From Mucilaginibacter sp. SJ (lineage in GTDB: Bacteria; Bacteroidota; Bacteroidia; Sphingobacteriales; Sphingobacteriaceae), in NCBI RefSeq assembly GCF_028993635.1, contig NZ_CP118631.1, forward strand, positions 6,386,001-6,450,000: a stretch of 64,000 nucleotides of DNA, written 5' to 3'. The notes under the pieces were generated by a model, which made no database searches, was not told where the DNA came from, and saw only the letters and a program-made list of their open reading frames with translations. Positions 1 to 9,459 of the stretch are shown here, piece after piece. The position numbers and the translations under genes were made by a program. Position 1 is the first letter of the stretch, and every line of letters starts with the position of its first letter.

Positions 1-438
1 TTGCGGGTTTTGTACCCACTTGGTGGTAGCCAGCATGGTACAAAAGGTTTTTAAATTTTGAAGCGGATTGGTGATCCCTGTGCGGTAAAACTCAACGCCG
101 GCAACATTCAGGTCAAGCTCAATGAAGTGACCTATTACCAATGGTTCATATTCAAGCAGGTCATTAGCCAGCATGGTCATTACATCTTTGCGCCATTCGC
201 CGTGCTCAACCAAATACTCCTGCGTAAGGCCATGAACAGCATATGCTTTTGGACTGATGGTAAAGTCATTGTCTTTAATATAATGATCTTCACGCTTTAC
301 CTCCTGCATGTCATTGGTGTACACAATCCACGACACCTGCAGGGCATAAGGCCAGTTGTCGTTATCACAATAGGGCAGGTCCCACTTTTTGGGCAGGCCG
401 GAGGTTTCGGTATCTATGAATAAAAGGTAATCTTGCAC
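1..438 (-). CDS. 3'-5' exonuclease, DnaQ/DEDD type (partial, C-terminus outside window)
   Basis: My translation of the minus strand gives an open frame from a GTG at 438 to the window edge. It begins MQDYLLFIDTETSGLP, the exonuclease Exo I motif with Asp9 and Glu11 as likely metal ligands. A later GHFIELDLN segment resembles Exo II. DEDD-family proteins remove 3' nucleotides from DNA or RNA. GTG is chosen because the only nearby ATG (440) is in another frame and stops at once, and an in-frame TAG lies two codons upstream. The specific substrate cannot be told from about 146 residues. It is divergent from the glycosidase that follows. Confidence 0.75.
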   Translation of the reverse strand, partial: MQDYLLFIDTETSGLPKKWDLPYCDNDNWPYALQVSWIVYTNDMQEVKREDHYIKDNDFTISPKAYAVHGLTQEYLVEHGEWRKDVMTMLANDLLEYEPLVIGHFIELDLNVAGVEFYRTGITNPLQNLKTFCTMLATTKWVQNPQ

Positions 439-559
439 ATGCTAAATTTATGAATTTATTTGAATGATGATATGATCTGCGTTTTTGTAACTGATTGTGA
501 ACTGCGTTTTTTAAAAAATACCCCTATTTTAGCCCCACCTTTTAAAACCGGTCTGCCAG

Positions 560-3235
560 ATGTTCAAAAAAACCACTGTTGCCCTTACCCTGTCCTTCTG
601 CAGCGCATTATTGTTCGCGCAAACCACTATTAAACAAAGCATCAATACCAGCTGGGCTTTTCACAAAGGAGATATTGCCGGTTTGCCCGCCGCAACAACC
701 GATGCTTCGGCCTGGCAAAAGATTTCCCTGCCCCACAGCTGGAACACTACTGATGCCAATGACGATGAACCGGGATATTACCGTGGCATAGGCTGGTATA
801 AAAAGACTATCTACCTGCCCACCCAATGGAAGAATAAGCAACTTTCGCTATTTTTTGAAGGAGCTAACCAGGTGGCCGAAGTATACGTAAACGGTAAACT
901 TGCCGGAAAGCATATTGGTGGATATACCGCTTTTAACATCCCGGTAAACACTTATTTGAAGCCTTTTGCAAAAGATAGCTTAACCGCCAATGAGGTGATG
1001 GTGAAGCTGGATAACAGCCACAATGAAGATATCCCGCCGCTTGATGCAGATTTTACATTTTACGGCGGTATTTACCGTGATGTATACGTAGTGGCTTCCA
1101 ATCAGGTAGCATTTGATAGTGAATTGGCTTCGCCCGGCATCCGAATAAAAACACCTTCTGTGAGTGCCCAAAAAGGGGAATTGCTGATTGAAGGAACAAT
1201 AAATAACCTGTCAGCGAATAAAACTAAAGTTAAGGTCATAAGTGAAGTAGTGGATGCCGATGGCAAAGTTGTCACAAAAATACAAAGTGCGCTTGTTTTA
1301 ACTGCTGGTAATAAGTTTGCGTTTATCCAGAAGCAAACAGTGCCTAACCCGCATTTATGGTCGCCGGATGCCCCTTATTTGTACCATGTGGTTTCAAAGA
1401 TTATGGATACTTCAAACGGACAACAACTCGATGAAACAAGCACTGTTTTGGGTTTCCGCTGGTTTAGTTTTGATGCTGATAAAGGTTTCTTTTTAAACGG
1501 AAATGCTGTTAAGCTAATAGGCACCAATCGTCACCAGGATTTCCAGGGGATGGCCAATGCTATCCCCGATGCCATCAATATTCATGATGTGGAGTTACTG
1601 AAGGCAATGGGAGCTAATTTTATTCGCATAGCGCATTACCCACAGGATCAATCGGTATTGGAAGCTTGTGACAAACTGGGTATCCTGGCATCGGTAGAAA
1701 CACCTGATGTTAACCGGATCACCGAAACCGCAGCCTTTGCCGAAGATGCCAAACACATGCAGTTGGAAATGATTGGCCAGAATTATAACCATCCAAGTAT
1801 TATCATCTGGGCTTACATGAATGAGGTGGAGATCGTGCCGCGGTATAAATGGGGATCGGATGAGCAGAAAAAATATTTCGTTAACCTTGTTAATTTGGCT
1901 AAGCAAATAGACAGCCTTACCCGTAAGGAAGATCCGTCGCGCTATACCATGATCCCCTGCCATGGTGATTTCGACAGGTATTATAACACTGGGCTTGCCG
2001 CTGTACCGCAAATTGTAGGCTGGAACCTGTACTATGGCTGGTATATTAAAGATTTTGCCGGATTGGATAAGTTTTTGGAAAAGCATCATCAAATGCTCCC
2101 GACCAAGCCCATGATCATTACCGAATACGGGGCCGATGCCGATAGCCGTCTGCATAGTTTTGATCTGCAGCGGTTTGATAAAACGGTTGAGTACGAAGTA
2201 AAATACCACCAATACTACCTGGAACGCATTAAAAAGCTGCCTTTTGTGGCTGGTGGCGCCATCTGGAACCTCATTGATTTTAACGCCGAAATGCGGCAGG
2301 AGGCCACCCCGCATATCAATACGAAAGGCTTGCTAACCAATGATCGCCAGCCAAAGGAGGCTTACCTTTTTTACCAGGCCAATTTGTTGAAACAGTCTTT
2401 TATCAAAATAGGTACAAGTACACTAAAAGCAGGTAACGCCAACGGGAATAACGTTTGCCCTCAGCCGCTAACCGTGTATAGTAACCAACCCCAGGTGAAA
2501 TTATGGCTTAACGGCAAGCTATTGGAAAGTAAGGCTGTGCAGGATGGCCTGGCGACTTTTACTGTTCCTTTTGTGTCCGGAAAAAATACCCTTAAGGCTA
2601 CAGCAGGTGAGGGGGATAGCCAGGAAGATTTTATGACGGTTGATTTTAATCTTATCCCTCATGATTTGAACAATCCGCAAACACCATTTACCGAACTCAA
2701 TGTAAGCCTTGGAGATAAGCGCCAGCTGGTTGACGATAAGCTTCACCAGGTTTGGGTACCGGAGCAGGCTTATGCCAAAGGCAGTTGGGGCTATGTGGGC
2801 GGCGAGGTATTTACCCTCGGCCAAAACGTACAGTTGCCGTATGGCTCCAACAAAAATATCCTCGAAACCAATTACGATCCTATTTATCAAACACAGCGCG
2901 TAGGTTTAAATGATTTTAAGCTGGATGTGCCTGCCGGGAAATATGAAGTTACGCTGCACTTTGCCGAATTGACTACTAACGATAATTCGCCGCAACTGGT
3001 TTATAACCTCAATAATTCAACCCAAAAACAAACCGCCGTTACCCGGAGTTTTGATGTGCTTATAAACGGGCAAACCGTTATTGAAGGTTTGAGTAACAGT
3101 AACTACCTTGAGCCGTTAAAGGCTTATTCGACTAAGTTACCTGTTACCGTTGGTGCGGAGGGCATAACGATCAGCTTTAAAGCGATAACCGGGCAAGCGA
3201 TATTGAATGCGGTACAGGTTAGGAAGGTTTATTGA
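560..3235 (+). CDS. Secreted glycoside hydrolase family 2 (beta-galactosidase-like) with C-terminal malectin-like domain
   Basis: An 891-residue protein with a signal peptide ending near LLFAQ. The order is a GH2 sugar-binding jelly roll (about 30-190), an Ig-like domain (about 195-300), a TIM barrel (about 305-600), a linking beta domain, and a malectin-like carbohydrate-binding domain (about 710-890). The barrel carries NHPSIIIWAYMNEVE, whose Glu422 is the expected acid/base, and IITEYGAD, whose Glu522 is the expected nucleophile. GH2 enzymes hydrolyse beta-galactosides, glucuronides or mannosides; beta-galactosidase is the best guess, but specificity is inferred. Export to periplasm or surface fits polysaccharide use. 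No SusC/SusD pair is adjacent, so it is not in a classical polysaccharide utilization locus here. Confidence 0.88.
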   Translation: MFKKTTVALTLSFCSALLFAQTTIKQSINTSWAFHKGDIAGLPAATTDASAWQKISLPHSWNTTDANDDEPGYYRGIGWYKKTIYLPTQWKNKQLSLFFEGANQVAEVYVNGKLAGKHIGGYTAFNIPVNTYLKPFAKDSLTANEVMVKLDNSHNEDIPPLDADFTFYGGIYRDVYVVASNQVAFDSELASPGIRIKTPSVSAQKGELLIEGTINNLSANKTKVKVISEVVDADGKVVTKIQSALVLTAGNKFAFIQKQTVPNPHLWSPDAPYLYHVVSKIMDTSNGQQLDETSTVLGFRWFSFDADKGFFLNGNAVKLIGTNRHQDFQGMANAIPDAINIHDVELLKAMGANFIRIAHYPQDQSVLEACDKLGILASVETPDVNRITETAAFAEDAKHMQLEMIGQNYNHPSIIIWAYMNEVEIVPRYKWGSDEQKKYFVNLVNLAKQIDSLTRKEDPSRYTMIPCHGDFDRYYNTGLAAVPQIVGWNLYYGWYIKDFAGLDKFLEKHHQMLPTKPMIITEYGADADSRLHSFDLQRFDKTVEYEVKYHQYYLERIKKLPFVAGGAIWNLIDFNAEMRQEATPHINTKGLLTNDRQPKEAYLFYQANLLKQSFIKIGTSTLKAGNANGNNVCPQPLTVYSNQPQVKLWLNGKLLESKAVQDGLATFTVPFVSGKNTLKATAGEGDSQEDFMTVDFNLIPHDLNNPQTPFTELNVSLGDKRQLVDDKLHQVWVPEQAYAKGSWGYVGGEVFTLGQNVQLPYGSNKNILETNYDPIYQTQRVGLNDFKLDVPAGKYEVTLHFAELTTNDNSPQLVYNLNNSTQKQTAVTRSFDVLINGQTVIEGLSNSNYLEPLKAYSTKLPVTVGAEGITISFKAITGQAILNAVQVRKVY

Positions 3236-3240
3236 AAAAT

Positions 3241-3357
3241 TCCCTCTTGAGAAGGCGCGTGAAGGAGGCAGCGATAGCAGGGGTGTGTTTCATCGGCGTT
3301 TATTATCGCACAGAAAAACACACCCCCTGAACCCCTCTAAAGAAGGGAATCGCACAG
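3241..3357. repeat. Palindromic intergenic repeat, family C, copy 1
   Basis: An imperfect inverted repeat between two convergent genes. It opens CCCTCTTGAGA, has inner arms GGTGTGTTT and AAACACACC, and closes with AGAAGGGAATCGCACA. A related element lies at 15487-15602 with the same outer and inner arms. It may also fold as a terminator for the flanking convergent genes, but no clean U-tract was seen. Confidence 0.6.
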
Positions 3358-3379
3358 ACTGGCCCTTTTTACTCTGGCT

Positions 3380-4201
3380 TTAAGGCGCTGTCAACACCTT
3401 CCTCTCCACCGTATGCACACTAAAATAGCCCAACGCGCCGCCCTTGATATTGGTTAACGGATTTGCCGGGGCGGCGTTATTGCCATCGCCGTTGGCGCTG
3501 TTACTGAGGCTGTAAAAGTATTTGTAAACGGCCTGGTCAATGCTCATCATTTCAATGGTTACCTGGTTGCCGGGGCGGATATCACGTGCCGGGTTATCGT
3601 TGCTGTTGTCAAACCTGAGGTTGTTGTTCACTTCCTGTCCGTTGGTAAATTCGTCATCTTCCAGCATAATTGTTTCCTCTTTGCGGCCGTTTACATACTG
3701 TACAAAGCGGTAATAGTTTTTGGCAGCTATAGGGTCGTCATATCGTACGGTAACATATTTACGAGGGGTGCCGTCCTTGTTATTTTCAAGTTCGTCTTTA
3801 ACCAGGTAAATACTATCTAAGGGAACGGCGGGATGCATTAAGCAGCTTGAGGTGAATGTTTTGCCATCAACACTCACACTAAGCTGATAGGTATGGCCAG
3901 GGGTGCCTGTTAAAGTACTGTTCTGGTAAATGCCGGTACTTGTAGCTGTAAGCGGGTAAACATTGTTATTATCATCGGCAATGGTGACGATAGCACCGCC
4001 TATCCCATTGAAATCATTATTATCAGTAAAGTTTTTGGTCTTACTTAATAATACTTTACAACCGCCGGCCTCGTTGGTTAATACACCTTCAACCGCATAT
4101 TGCGGAGTGGTATCTTTCAGTTTAAGGTCGATGGCTTTTTCGCAACTGCTTAAGGTTGCTGCAAAAAGCAGAATAGTTATATAATTTATAGTGTTTTTCA
4201 T
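3380..4201 (-). CDS. DUF4249 lipoprotein
   Basis: A 273-residue protein starting MKNTINYITILLFAATLSSCEK, a lipoprotein signal peptide with lipobox Cys near residue 20, so it should be anchored in the envelope. The body (EKAIDLKL, then YAVEGVLTNE, and alternating beta-strand segments) matches the DUF4249 family, which in Bacteroidota regularly follows a TonB-dependent receptor. The ATG at 4201 is chosen over an in-frame one 45 codons upstream, because only it places the signal peptide at the N-terminus. It lies 4 bases after the receptor stop, so the two are cotranscribed. Family function is unknown; a surface substrate-binding partner of the receptor is the usual inference. Confidence 0.85.
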   Translation of the reverse strand: MKNTINYITILLFAATLSSCEKAIDLKLKDTTPQYAVEGVLTNEAGGCKVLLSKTKNFTDNNDFNGIGGAIVTIADDNNNVYPLTATSTGIYQNSTLTGTPGHTYQLSVSVDGKTFTSSCLMHPAVPLDSIYLVKDELENNKDGTPRKYVTVRYDDPIAAKNYYRFVQYVNGRKEETIMLEDDEFTNGQEVNNNLRFDNSNDNPARDIRPGNQVTIEMMSIDQAVYKYFYSLSNSANGDGNNAAPANPLTNIKGGALGYFSVHTVERKVLTAP

Positions 4202-4205
4202 CGGC

Positions 4206-6869
4206 TTAAAATTTAAAGTTATAGGTAACCGAAGGTACAAAGGTGAATAAAGTAGTACGCACAGCTTCGGTACGGCTTGCGTCGGTTTTGTTATCGCGGA
4301 AAAATATGCGATAGGCGTTAGGGTTACCGTAAGCATTATAAAGACTGAATGTTAAATCAGACTGAAACTTAGCCGTTTTCTTAAGTTGCCTGGTGGCTCC
4401 CAGGTCTAAACGGTGATAAGCCGGCATCCTGTCGGCATTTCGGTTGGTATAGTAGTAATAAGTTACGCCGTCAACCTGGTATTTACCACTCGGAAAGGTC
4501 ACGGCATCGCCGGTATAGTAAACAAAGTTGGCCGAGAATGTCCATTTTTCGCTGGCTTTGTACATGGCTACAATGGCAATGTCATGGGTGCGGTCTTGGC
4601 GGGCATTGTACCACTGATTGTTATTGATGCCGTCAATCATCCGTTCAGATTTTGACAGGGTATAGCTGATCCAGCCGCTAAGCCTGCCGGTTTTCTTCTT
4701 TAGCAAAAACTCGGCACCGTAGGACCGGCCTTTCCCGAAAAGCAACTGTGTTTCTATGGGTTGGTTGGTAAACACATTGGCGCCATTGCGGTAATCTATC
4801 TGGTTTTGCAGTTTTTTATAATAGCTTTCAACGGTAAATTCATAATTATGCTCGTTAAAATCCTTGTAATAGCCTACAGAGAACTGATCGGCAATTTCGG
4901 GTTTGATCAGGTTGGTGCTTGCCACCCATTTATCCGTTGGTGAACCCGAATTAGAGTTGGAGATCAAATGCAGGTTTTGCGCATTACGGGCGTATGATGC
5001 CTTGATAGAACTAACATCATTTAGCTGGAAAGCTGCTGCAATTCGGGGCTCAGGATTAACATAGGTTTTTACCTCCTGGCCGGAAGTGTAATGTTTAGAG
5101 CCTACGATGTTCCCGTCAGCATCAATGTCATAATAGTCGCCTGAGCCAAGTATGGTAAAGGCTGACAGGCGTACCCCGTAGGTTAGGGTAAAGCGGTCTG
5201 TTACTTTCCAGGTGTTGGTAACATAAGCGGCGTTTTCAAGGGCATACCTGTTTTGCAGGCTTTGAGATATAACGCCGGAGTTACCGGTAGCAGAAATTTC
5301 GCCCGGTTTAATGGTATGATAAATGCTGTTTACACCAAAACTGATGGTGTTTTTGCCGCCGGCATACCATTGCATGTCTTCCTTAAAGTTAAAGTCGCGG
5401 ATCTGTGAATAAATATTGTATTCGTTTACATCCTGCTTAATGTTAAGCTTATAGTCATAATTGCTGTAGATGAGCGAGGTGTTTGAAAATAGCTGACTGT
5501 TAAAAATATGGTTCCAGCGCAGGGTAGCCGTGGTATTGCCCCAGTTAATACCGGCTATATCGGCAGCCTTAAGCACATCCTTTCCAAAATATCCCGAAAC
5601 AAACAACCTGTCTTTATCGCCTAAAACATAATTGGCTTTAGCATTAAGGTCATAAAAATAAAGCTGGCTTTTTTTGGCAATACTGTCTTTTGATAAGGCC
5701 AGGAAAGCATCGGCATATGTACGCCGTGCGGAAATCAGAAAGGAAGATTTGCCCTTTTGAATAGGCCCTTCGGCATTGATACGCGCGGCTATAAGGCCAA
5801 TGCCGCCACTTACGCCAAACTTCTGGTTGTTACCATCGTTCATTTTAATATCCAGTACAGATGAAAGCCTGCCGCCATATTGCGCGGGCATATCGCCTTT
5901 ATAAATATTGATGTTCTTGATGGCATCCGAGTTAAAGGTGGAGAAGAAACCCAGCAGATGCGATGCATTGTATACGGGGGCCTCATCCAACAGGATCAAG
6001 TTTTGATCGGTTGCGCCACCGCGAACAAAGAAACCGCCGCTGCCTTCCCCGGCCGATTTGATCCCGGGCAGTAATTGGATGGTTTTGATCACATCACGCT
6101 CGCCAAGCAGCACCGGAATGTTTTTGGTTTCCTGGATGCTGAGGTGTTCAACGCCCATTTGCGGGCTGGCCAGGTCGCGGGCACCGGCAGGCGCCGCTTT
6201 AACGGTTACTTCCTGTAATTGCTGGGCATTGTCTTCCAGTTCGATATTTAAACGAAGGTTACCGGCTAATGATACCGGAACAACCGCGGCTTTTTGCCCC
6301 ATGGCAGTTACCAAAAGCTCGTGATTGCCGGCAGGCAGCGTGAGCGAATAAAAACCGTATTCATTGCTGGATGTGCCCGCGTTTACACCGGCAACCCTGA
6401 TGCTTACCCCGATGATCGTTTCGCCGGTTTGTTTTGATTTAATGGTGCCGCTTACGGTGTATTTCCCGTCTGCCGGAGCGGCTGCCCGCTTTTTTATCTT
6501 AGTCTCATCATATTTGATCAGTACCTCATTATCCAGCACCGTAAAACTAAAAGGGTGCAGAGCAAGGGCTTTGCGTAATACATCGCCTAAAGGTTGATTT
6601 TTGGCGTTGAGGCTAACCTTTACTGTGCTTTTGGCAACAGTTTCGTTATAGGTGAACCTTACACCGCAGGCAGCCGTGATCTTATCCAAAGACTGTTTAA
6701 GCGGTTCGTTATCGATGCTGATAGTAAAGGGTTTATCTAAAGGCCCCTGTGCTTGTGCTTCGCTTACTGCCATCATTAAAAGTAATAACATGCAGAGTGC
6801 CGTTCGGAAGGGTATTCGCGTTATTTCGCAAATCAGCATGGAGGGCCATGCCGGTCTGTTGGTTTTCAT
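4206..6869 (-). CDS. TonB-dependent receptor with STN (FecA-type signalling) domain
   Basis: An 887-residue outer-membrane receptor. After a signal peptide ending AQAQ it has a secretin/TonB short N-terminal domain (about 45-110), a CarboxypepD_reg-like beta-sandwich (about 138-215), a plug (about 235-345, with GGFFVRGGATDQNLILLDE), and a 22-strand-type barrel ending YNFKF with terminal Phe. The STN domain marks receptors that signal to a FecR anti-sigma factor, and a FecR gene lies 64 bases upstream in the same direction. The substrate is unknown (siderophore, glycan or peptide are all possible). It is read with the DUF4249 gene. Confidence 0.9.
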   Translation of the reverse strand: MKTNRPAWPSMLICEITRIPFRTALCMLLLLMMAVSEAQAQGPLDKPFTISIDNEPLKQSLDKITAACGVRFTYNETVAKSTVKVSLNAKNQPLGDVLRKALALHPFSFTVLDNEVLIKYDETKIKKRAAAPADGKYTVSGTIKSKQTGETIIGVSIRVAGVNAGTSSNEYGFYSLTLPAGNHELLVTAMGQKAAVVPVSLAGNLRLNIELEDNAQQLQEVTVKAAPAGARDLASPQMGVEHLSIQETKNIPVLLGERDVIKTIQLLPGIKSAGEGSGGFFVRGGATDQNLILLDEAPVYNASHLLGFFSTFNSDAIKNINIYKGDMPAQYGGRLSSVLDIKMNDGNNQKFGVSGGIGLIAARINAEGPIQKGKSSFLISARRTYADAFLALSKDSIAKKSQLYFYDLNAKANYVLGDKDRLFVSGYFGKDVLKAADIAGINWGNTTATLRWNHIFNSQLFSNTSLIYSNYDYKLNIKQDVNEYNIYSQIRDFNFKEDMQWYAGGKNTISFGVNSIYHTIKPGEISATGNSGVISQSLQNRYALENAAYVTNTWKVTDRFTLTYGVRLSAFTILGSGDYYDIDADGNIVGSKHYTSGQEVKTYVNPEPRIAAAFQLNDVSSIKASYARNAQNLHLISNSNSGSPTDKWVASTNLIKPEIADQFSVGYYKDFNEHNYEFTVESYYKKLQNQIDYRNGANVFTNQPIETQLLFGKGRSYGAEFLLKKKTGRLSGWISYTLSKSERMIDGINNNQWYNARQDRTHDIAIVAMYKASEKWTFSANFVYYTGDAVTFPSGKYQVDGVTYYYYTNRNADRMPAYHRLDLGATRQLKKTAKFQSDLTFSLYNAYGNPNAYRIFFRDNKTDASRTEAVRTTLFTFVPSVTYNFKF

Positions 6870-6933
6870 AGTTGCTTTAAATTGTTGGTGTGGTTTTCTA
6901 TCCTTTAGGGATGATGTTTTTAGAATGAAAAGG

Positions 6934-7926
6934 TTAATTGCTGGATGATAAAGATTGCAGGAAATATTGGCCTTCGACCAGTTTCCAGCGAAGGTCCATT
7001 ACGGCGCAAAGTTTATTAAACGTTTTGTCGATGGGCTCATTCGTGTTGATATGGCCGTAAAAGCCTTTTTGGGTGATATCCGGCGTGAGGTTTATGCGGA
7101 TACCATACTGATGCGACAGGTCGTCAACTACGGTTTGCAGTGACGCTCCGTCATAACTGAACAAGCCGGTACGCTGTGAAAGAAATTTGGAGGCATTGGG
7201 ATAATTTTCCTTAATTAACGATCTCTCAGCTTTGTTATACAAGGCCCTTTGATTAAGTACCATAATAGCTTGCTGGCTTTTGGGCAGGTTATGCTCCTGC
7301 ACGGCCACTTTTCCGCTGATAACCGTAACTTCAGAGATAATCTGATCGGGATAGGCTTTAACATTAAAGCTGGTACCCAATACAACGGTTTTAAGCTGTC
7401 CCGATTGGATAACGAATGGATGGTCCTCATCATGTACTACATCGAAAAACGCCTCACCCTCCAGTATTACCAAACGTTCTTTAGTCCTGAATTTGTCCGG
7501 GTAGCTGATCCGGCTGCCGGGACTAAGCCAGATCCGGGTACCATCGGGCAAACTGATTTGCCGGTGTTTGCCAGGCTCTGTAACCAATTCAACCTGTTTG
7601 GCTGGATCAATAACTTCCAATACCTGGTTTTTGTAAAGCGCGGCAAACGTAACCAGTAATACCACAGCCGCTGCAGCAGCTATGTTTCGCCATAAGGTAA
7701 GTACCTTACGCGCAGGTTGCCCCGGTGTTTCCATTTGCGCGGTTATCTTACTCAAAATACTTTCCCGCAGTTGCTCAGGGGTTTGGTATTTCGAGGCAGA
7801 TAACAATACTTCCTCATCGCTAAAGTTGGCATACCAGGCATCGAGCCAGGTTTTTTCATCCGGACCGATGGTGCCCTGCATTAACTTATGAGCAAGCTCC
7901 TTTACGTTGTAGGTGTTGTTTTCCAT
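6934..7926 (-). CDS. FecR-family anti-sigma factor
   Basis: About 330 residues: a cytoplasmic N-terminal part that would bind the sigma factor, one transmembrane segment (NIAAAAAVVLLVTFAALY, about residues 80-98), a periplasmic FecR domain (VTEPGKHRQISLPDGTRIWL through the IISEVTVISGKV region), and a C-terminal DUF4974 domain that would contact the receptor STN domain. The start MENNTYN is preferred; an in-frame ATG nine codons upstream (7953) is possible. Normally the ECF sigma gene lies directly upstream. Here the likely partner is 2 kb away behind two opposite-strand genes. Confidence 0.88.
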   Translation of the reverse strand: MENNTYNVKELAHKLMQGTIGPDEKTWLDAWYANFSDEEVLLSASKYQTPEQLRESILSKITAQMETPGQPARKVLTLWRNIAAAAAVVLLVTFAALYKNQVLEVIDPAKQVELVTEPGKHRQISLPDGTRIWLSPGSRISYPDKFRTKERLVILEGEAFFDVVHDEDHPFVIQSGQLKTVVLGTSFNVKAYPDQIISEVTVISGKVAVQEHNLPKSQQAIMVLNQRALYNKAERSLIKENYPNASKFLSQRTGLFSYDGASLQTVVDDLSHQYGIRINLTPDITQKGFYGHINTNEPIDKTFNKLCAVMDLRWKLVEGQYFLQSLSSSN

Positions 7927-8099
7927 TGTAACTGATCTTTCAACCTTTTGCACATATAGTCAGTGATGGAAGCAGATACCCTTAGTGGGAGATTAAATTT
8001 TATTACAGGCTTGTTTTCTTTTAGTGAGATTTGTCACCTATACCGTTCGCCGATACTGTTCTAATAGAATCCGGCATAAGATTATCTTCGTGAATCATT

Positions 8100-8132
8100 A
8101 TACTATTTGATTTAAATTTTATCATATAGTAT
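8100..8132. promoter_or_regulatory. Inverted repeat upstream of ATPase gene (possible operator)
   Basis: ATACTAT at 8100-8106 and ATAGTAT at 8126-8132 form an inverted repeat centred about 40 bases before the ATPase start, in the AT-rich divergent region between FecR and ATPase genes. A TATTTTTA box resembling the Bacteroidota -7 element follows close to the start codon. The regulatory role is inferred only from position. Confidence 0.25.
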
Positions 8133-8155
8133 TGTTATTTGACTATTTTTACATC

Positions 8156-9343
8156 ATGAAGGTAAGAGGAATCTATCAGGCACTACTTGAACATTCTACC
8201 AAAAAGCAGGTAACAGTTATTACCGGTATGCGCCGCGTGGGCAAAAGTACTGCAGTAAAATACCTGTTGAGCCAGTTGGACAATGGTAACAGACTTTATT
8301 TGGATTGCGAAAGGATAGAGATCCGTGTGATGTTTTCTTCTACTCATTACGAGAATATTAAGAATGAACTTGAATTGATGGGGTTGGATTTTTCATTGCC
8401 GGCGGTTATCGCATTAGATGAGATACAGTTGGTTGAAAATTTGCCCAGCGTCATAAAATATTTCTACGATACTTATGATATTAAATTCATCGTTACCGGG
8501 TCCAGTTCCTATTATATGAAAAACAGGTTCTCGGAAAGTCTGGCCGGTAGAAAGCGGATATTTGAAATGTACCCTTTATCTTTCAGTGAATTTCTGGATT
8601 TTAAAGGTAAAACGCCACCTGGCGTTGCTAAATATGCCTGGAAAGTTTTTGACGTGGCCTGGTATAACCGCTTTCAGGCCGCCTATACCGAATATATCCG
8701 TTTTGGCGGGTTCCCGGAAGTGGTATTGGAAGAAAATCCAGCCGACAAGGTAGAATTGCTAAGAGATATCATCAATTCCTATATCGAGATTGACGTTAAG
8801 CTGTTGTCCGATTATTCATTGAGCGAAGAGTTGTATAAACTGGTCAGGGTATTGGCCGCACGTGCCGGCAACAAAGTGGACTACACCAAGATCAGCAGCA
8901 TTACGGGTATTAACCGGCAAAAGATAGCTTCCTATATTCAGTTACTGGAACATACCTATCTGATCTACCAGGCGACGCCGTTTACCCGGAATATCGACCG
9001 CGAGATATCCCAACAAACTAAACTGTATTTTGCCGATACCGGTATATTAAACACATTGGCCGGCGGGGTGTTATCGAGTGGGCAGGTGTTTGAGAATGCA
9101 ATTGCAATACAATTAAAAAGCCTGGGGAGTATCCAATATTATCAGAAACGAACCGGGCAGGAGATTGATTTTATTTTTAACGGGGATACGGCCATTGAGG
9201 TCAAAGAAACATCTGCGCCGAGCGACCTCGCGACACTTATCCAGCGAGCGGCGGCGATTGGCATAGAAAAATATTTGCTCACAGGAAGATATTTGCCGGC
9301 GGGCGACTTCAGGGATTTCACCTGGGGCGGCAACATTTTTTAG
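8156..9343 (+). CDS. AAA family ATPase with DUF4143 C-terminal domain
   Basis: A 395-residue protein. The Walker A motif GMRRVGKST spans residues 24-32 (Lys30), and the Walker B motif ALDEIQ has Asp88-Glu89. Sensor-like VTGSSS follows, and the C-terminal half ends in an EIDFIF...IEVKET segment, typical of the DUF4143 restriction-endonuclease-like fold. This large prokaryotic family (AAA_14/DUF4143) has no settled function; members are often scattered singly and have been suggested to be mobile or defence related. The ATG at 8156 (MKVRGIYQ) is chosen because a -7-like box lies just upstream of it. It is transcribed against the flanking sigma/FecR genes, consistent with acquisition. Confidence 0.85.
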   Translation: MKVRGIYQALLEHSTKKQVTVITGMRRVGKSTAVKYLLSQLDNGNRLYLDCERIEIRVMFSSTHYENIKNELELMGLDFSLPAVIALDEIQLVENLPSVIKYFYDTYDIKFIVTGSSSYYMKNRFSESLAGRKRIFEMYPLSFSEFLDFKGKTPPGVAKYAWKVFDVAWYNRFQAAYTEYIRFGGFPEVVLEENPADKVELLRDIINSYIEIDVKLLSDYSLSEELYKLVRVLAARAGNKVDYTKISSITGINRQKIASYIQLLEHTYLIYQATPFTRNIDREISQQTKLYFADTGILNTLAGGVLSSGQVFENAIAIQLKSLGSIQYYQKRTGQEIDFIFNGDTAIEVKETSAPSDLATLIQRAAAIGIEKYLLTGRYLPAGDFRDFTWGGNIF

Positions 9344-9459
9344 TATCTCCAAGGCCTATAAAAGTACCATGAAGCTATATAAGTAACAGCATTGCAAATT
9401 GAGCGGTTTTGCCGCCCGGAAAATTGCTAATTTTAGTTAACCAAATAAAAACCAATCAA

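Noticed and set aside
58..423. 121-codon plus-strand frame at the window start
   Set aside because: Antisense to the exonuclease fragment, whose translation carries a clear DEDD motif.
1595..2314. Long open frame (239 codons) on the minus strand inside the GH2 gene
   Set aside because: Fully antisense to a well-supported catalytic domain; no recognisable domain, an accident of codon use.
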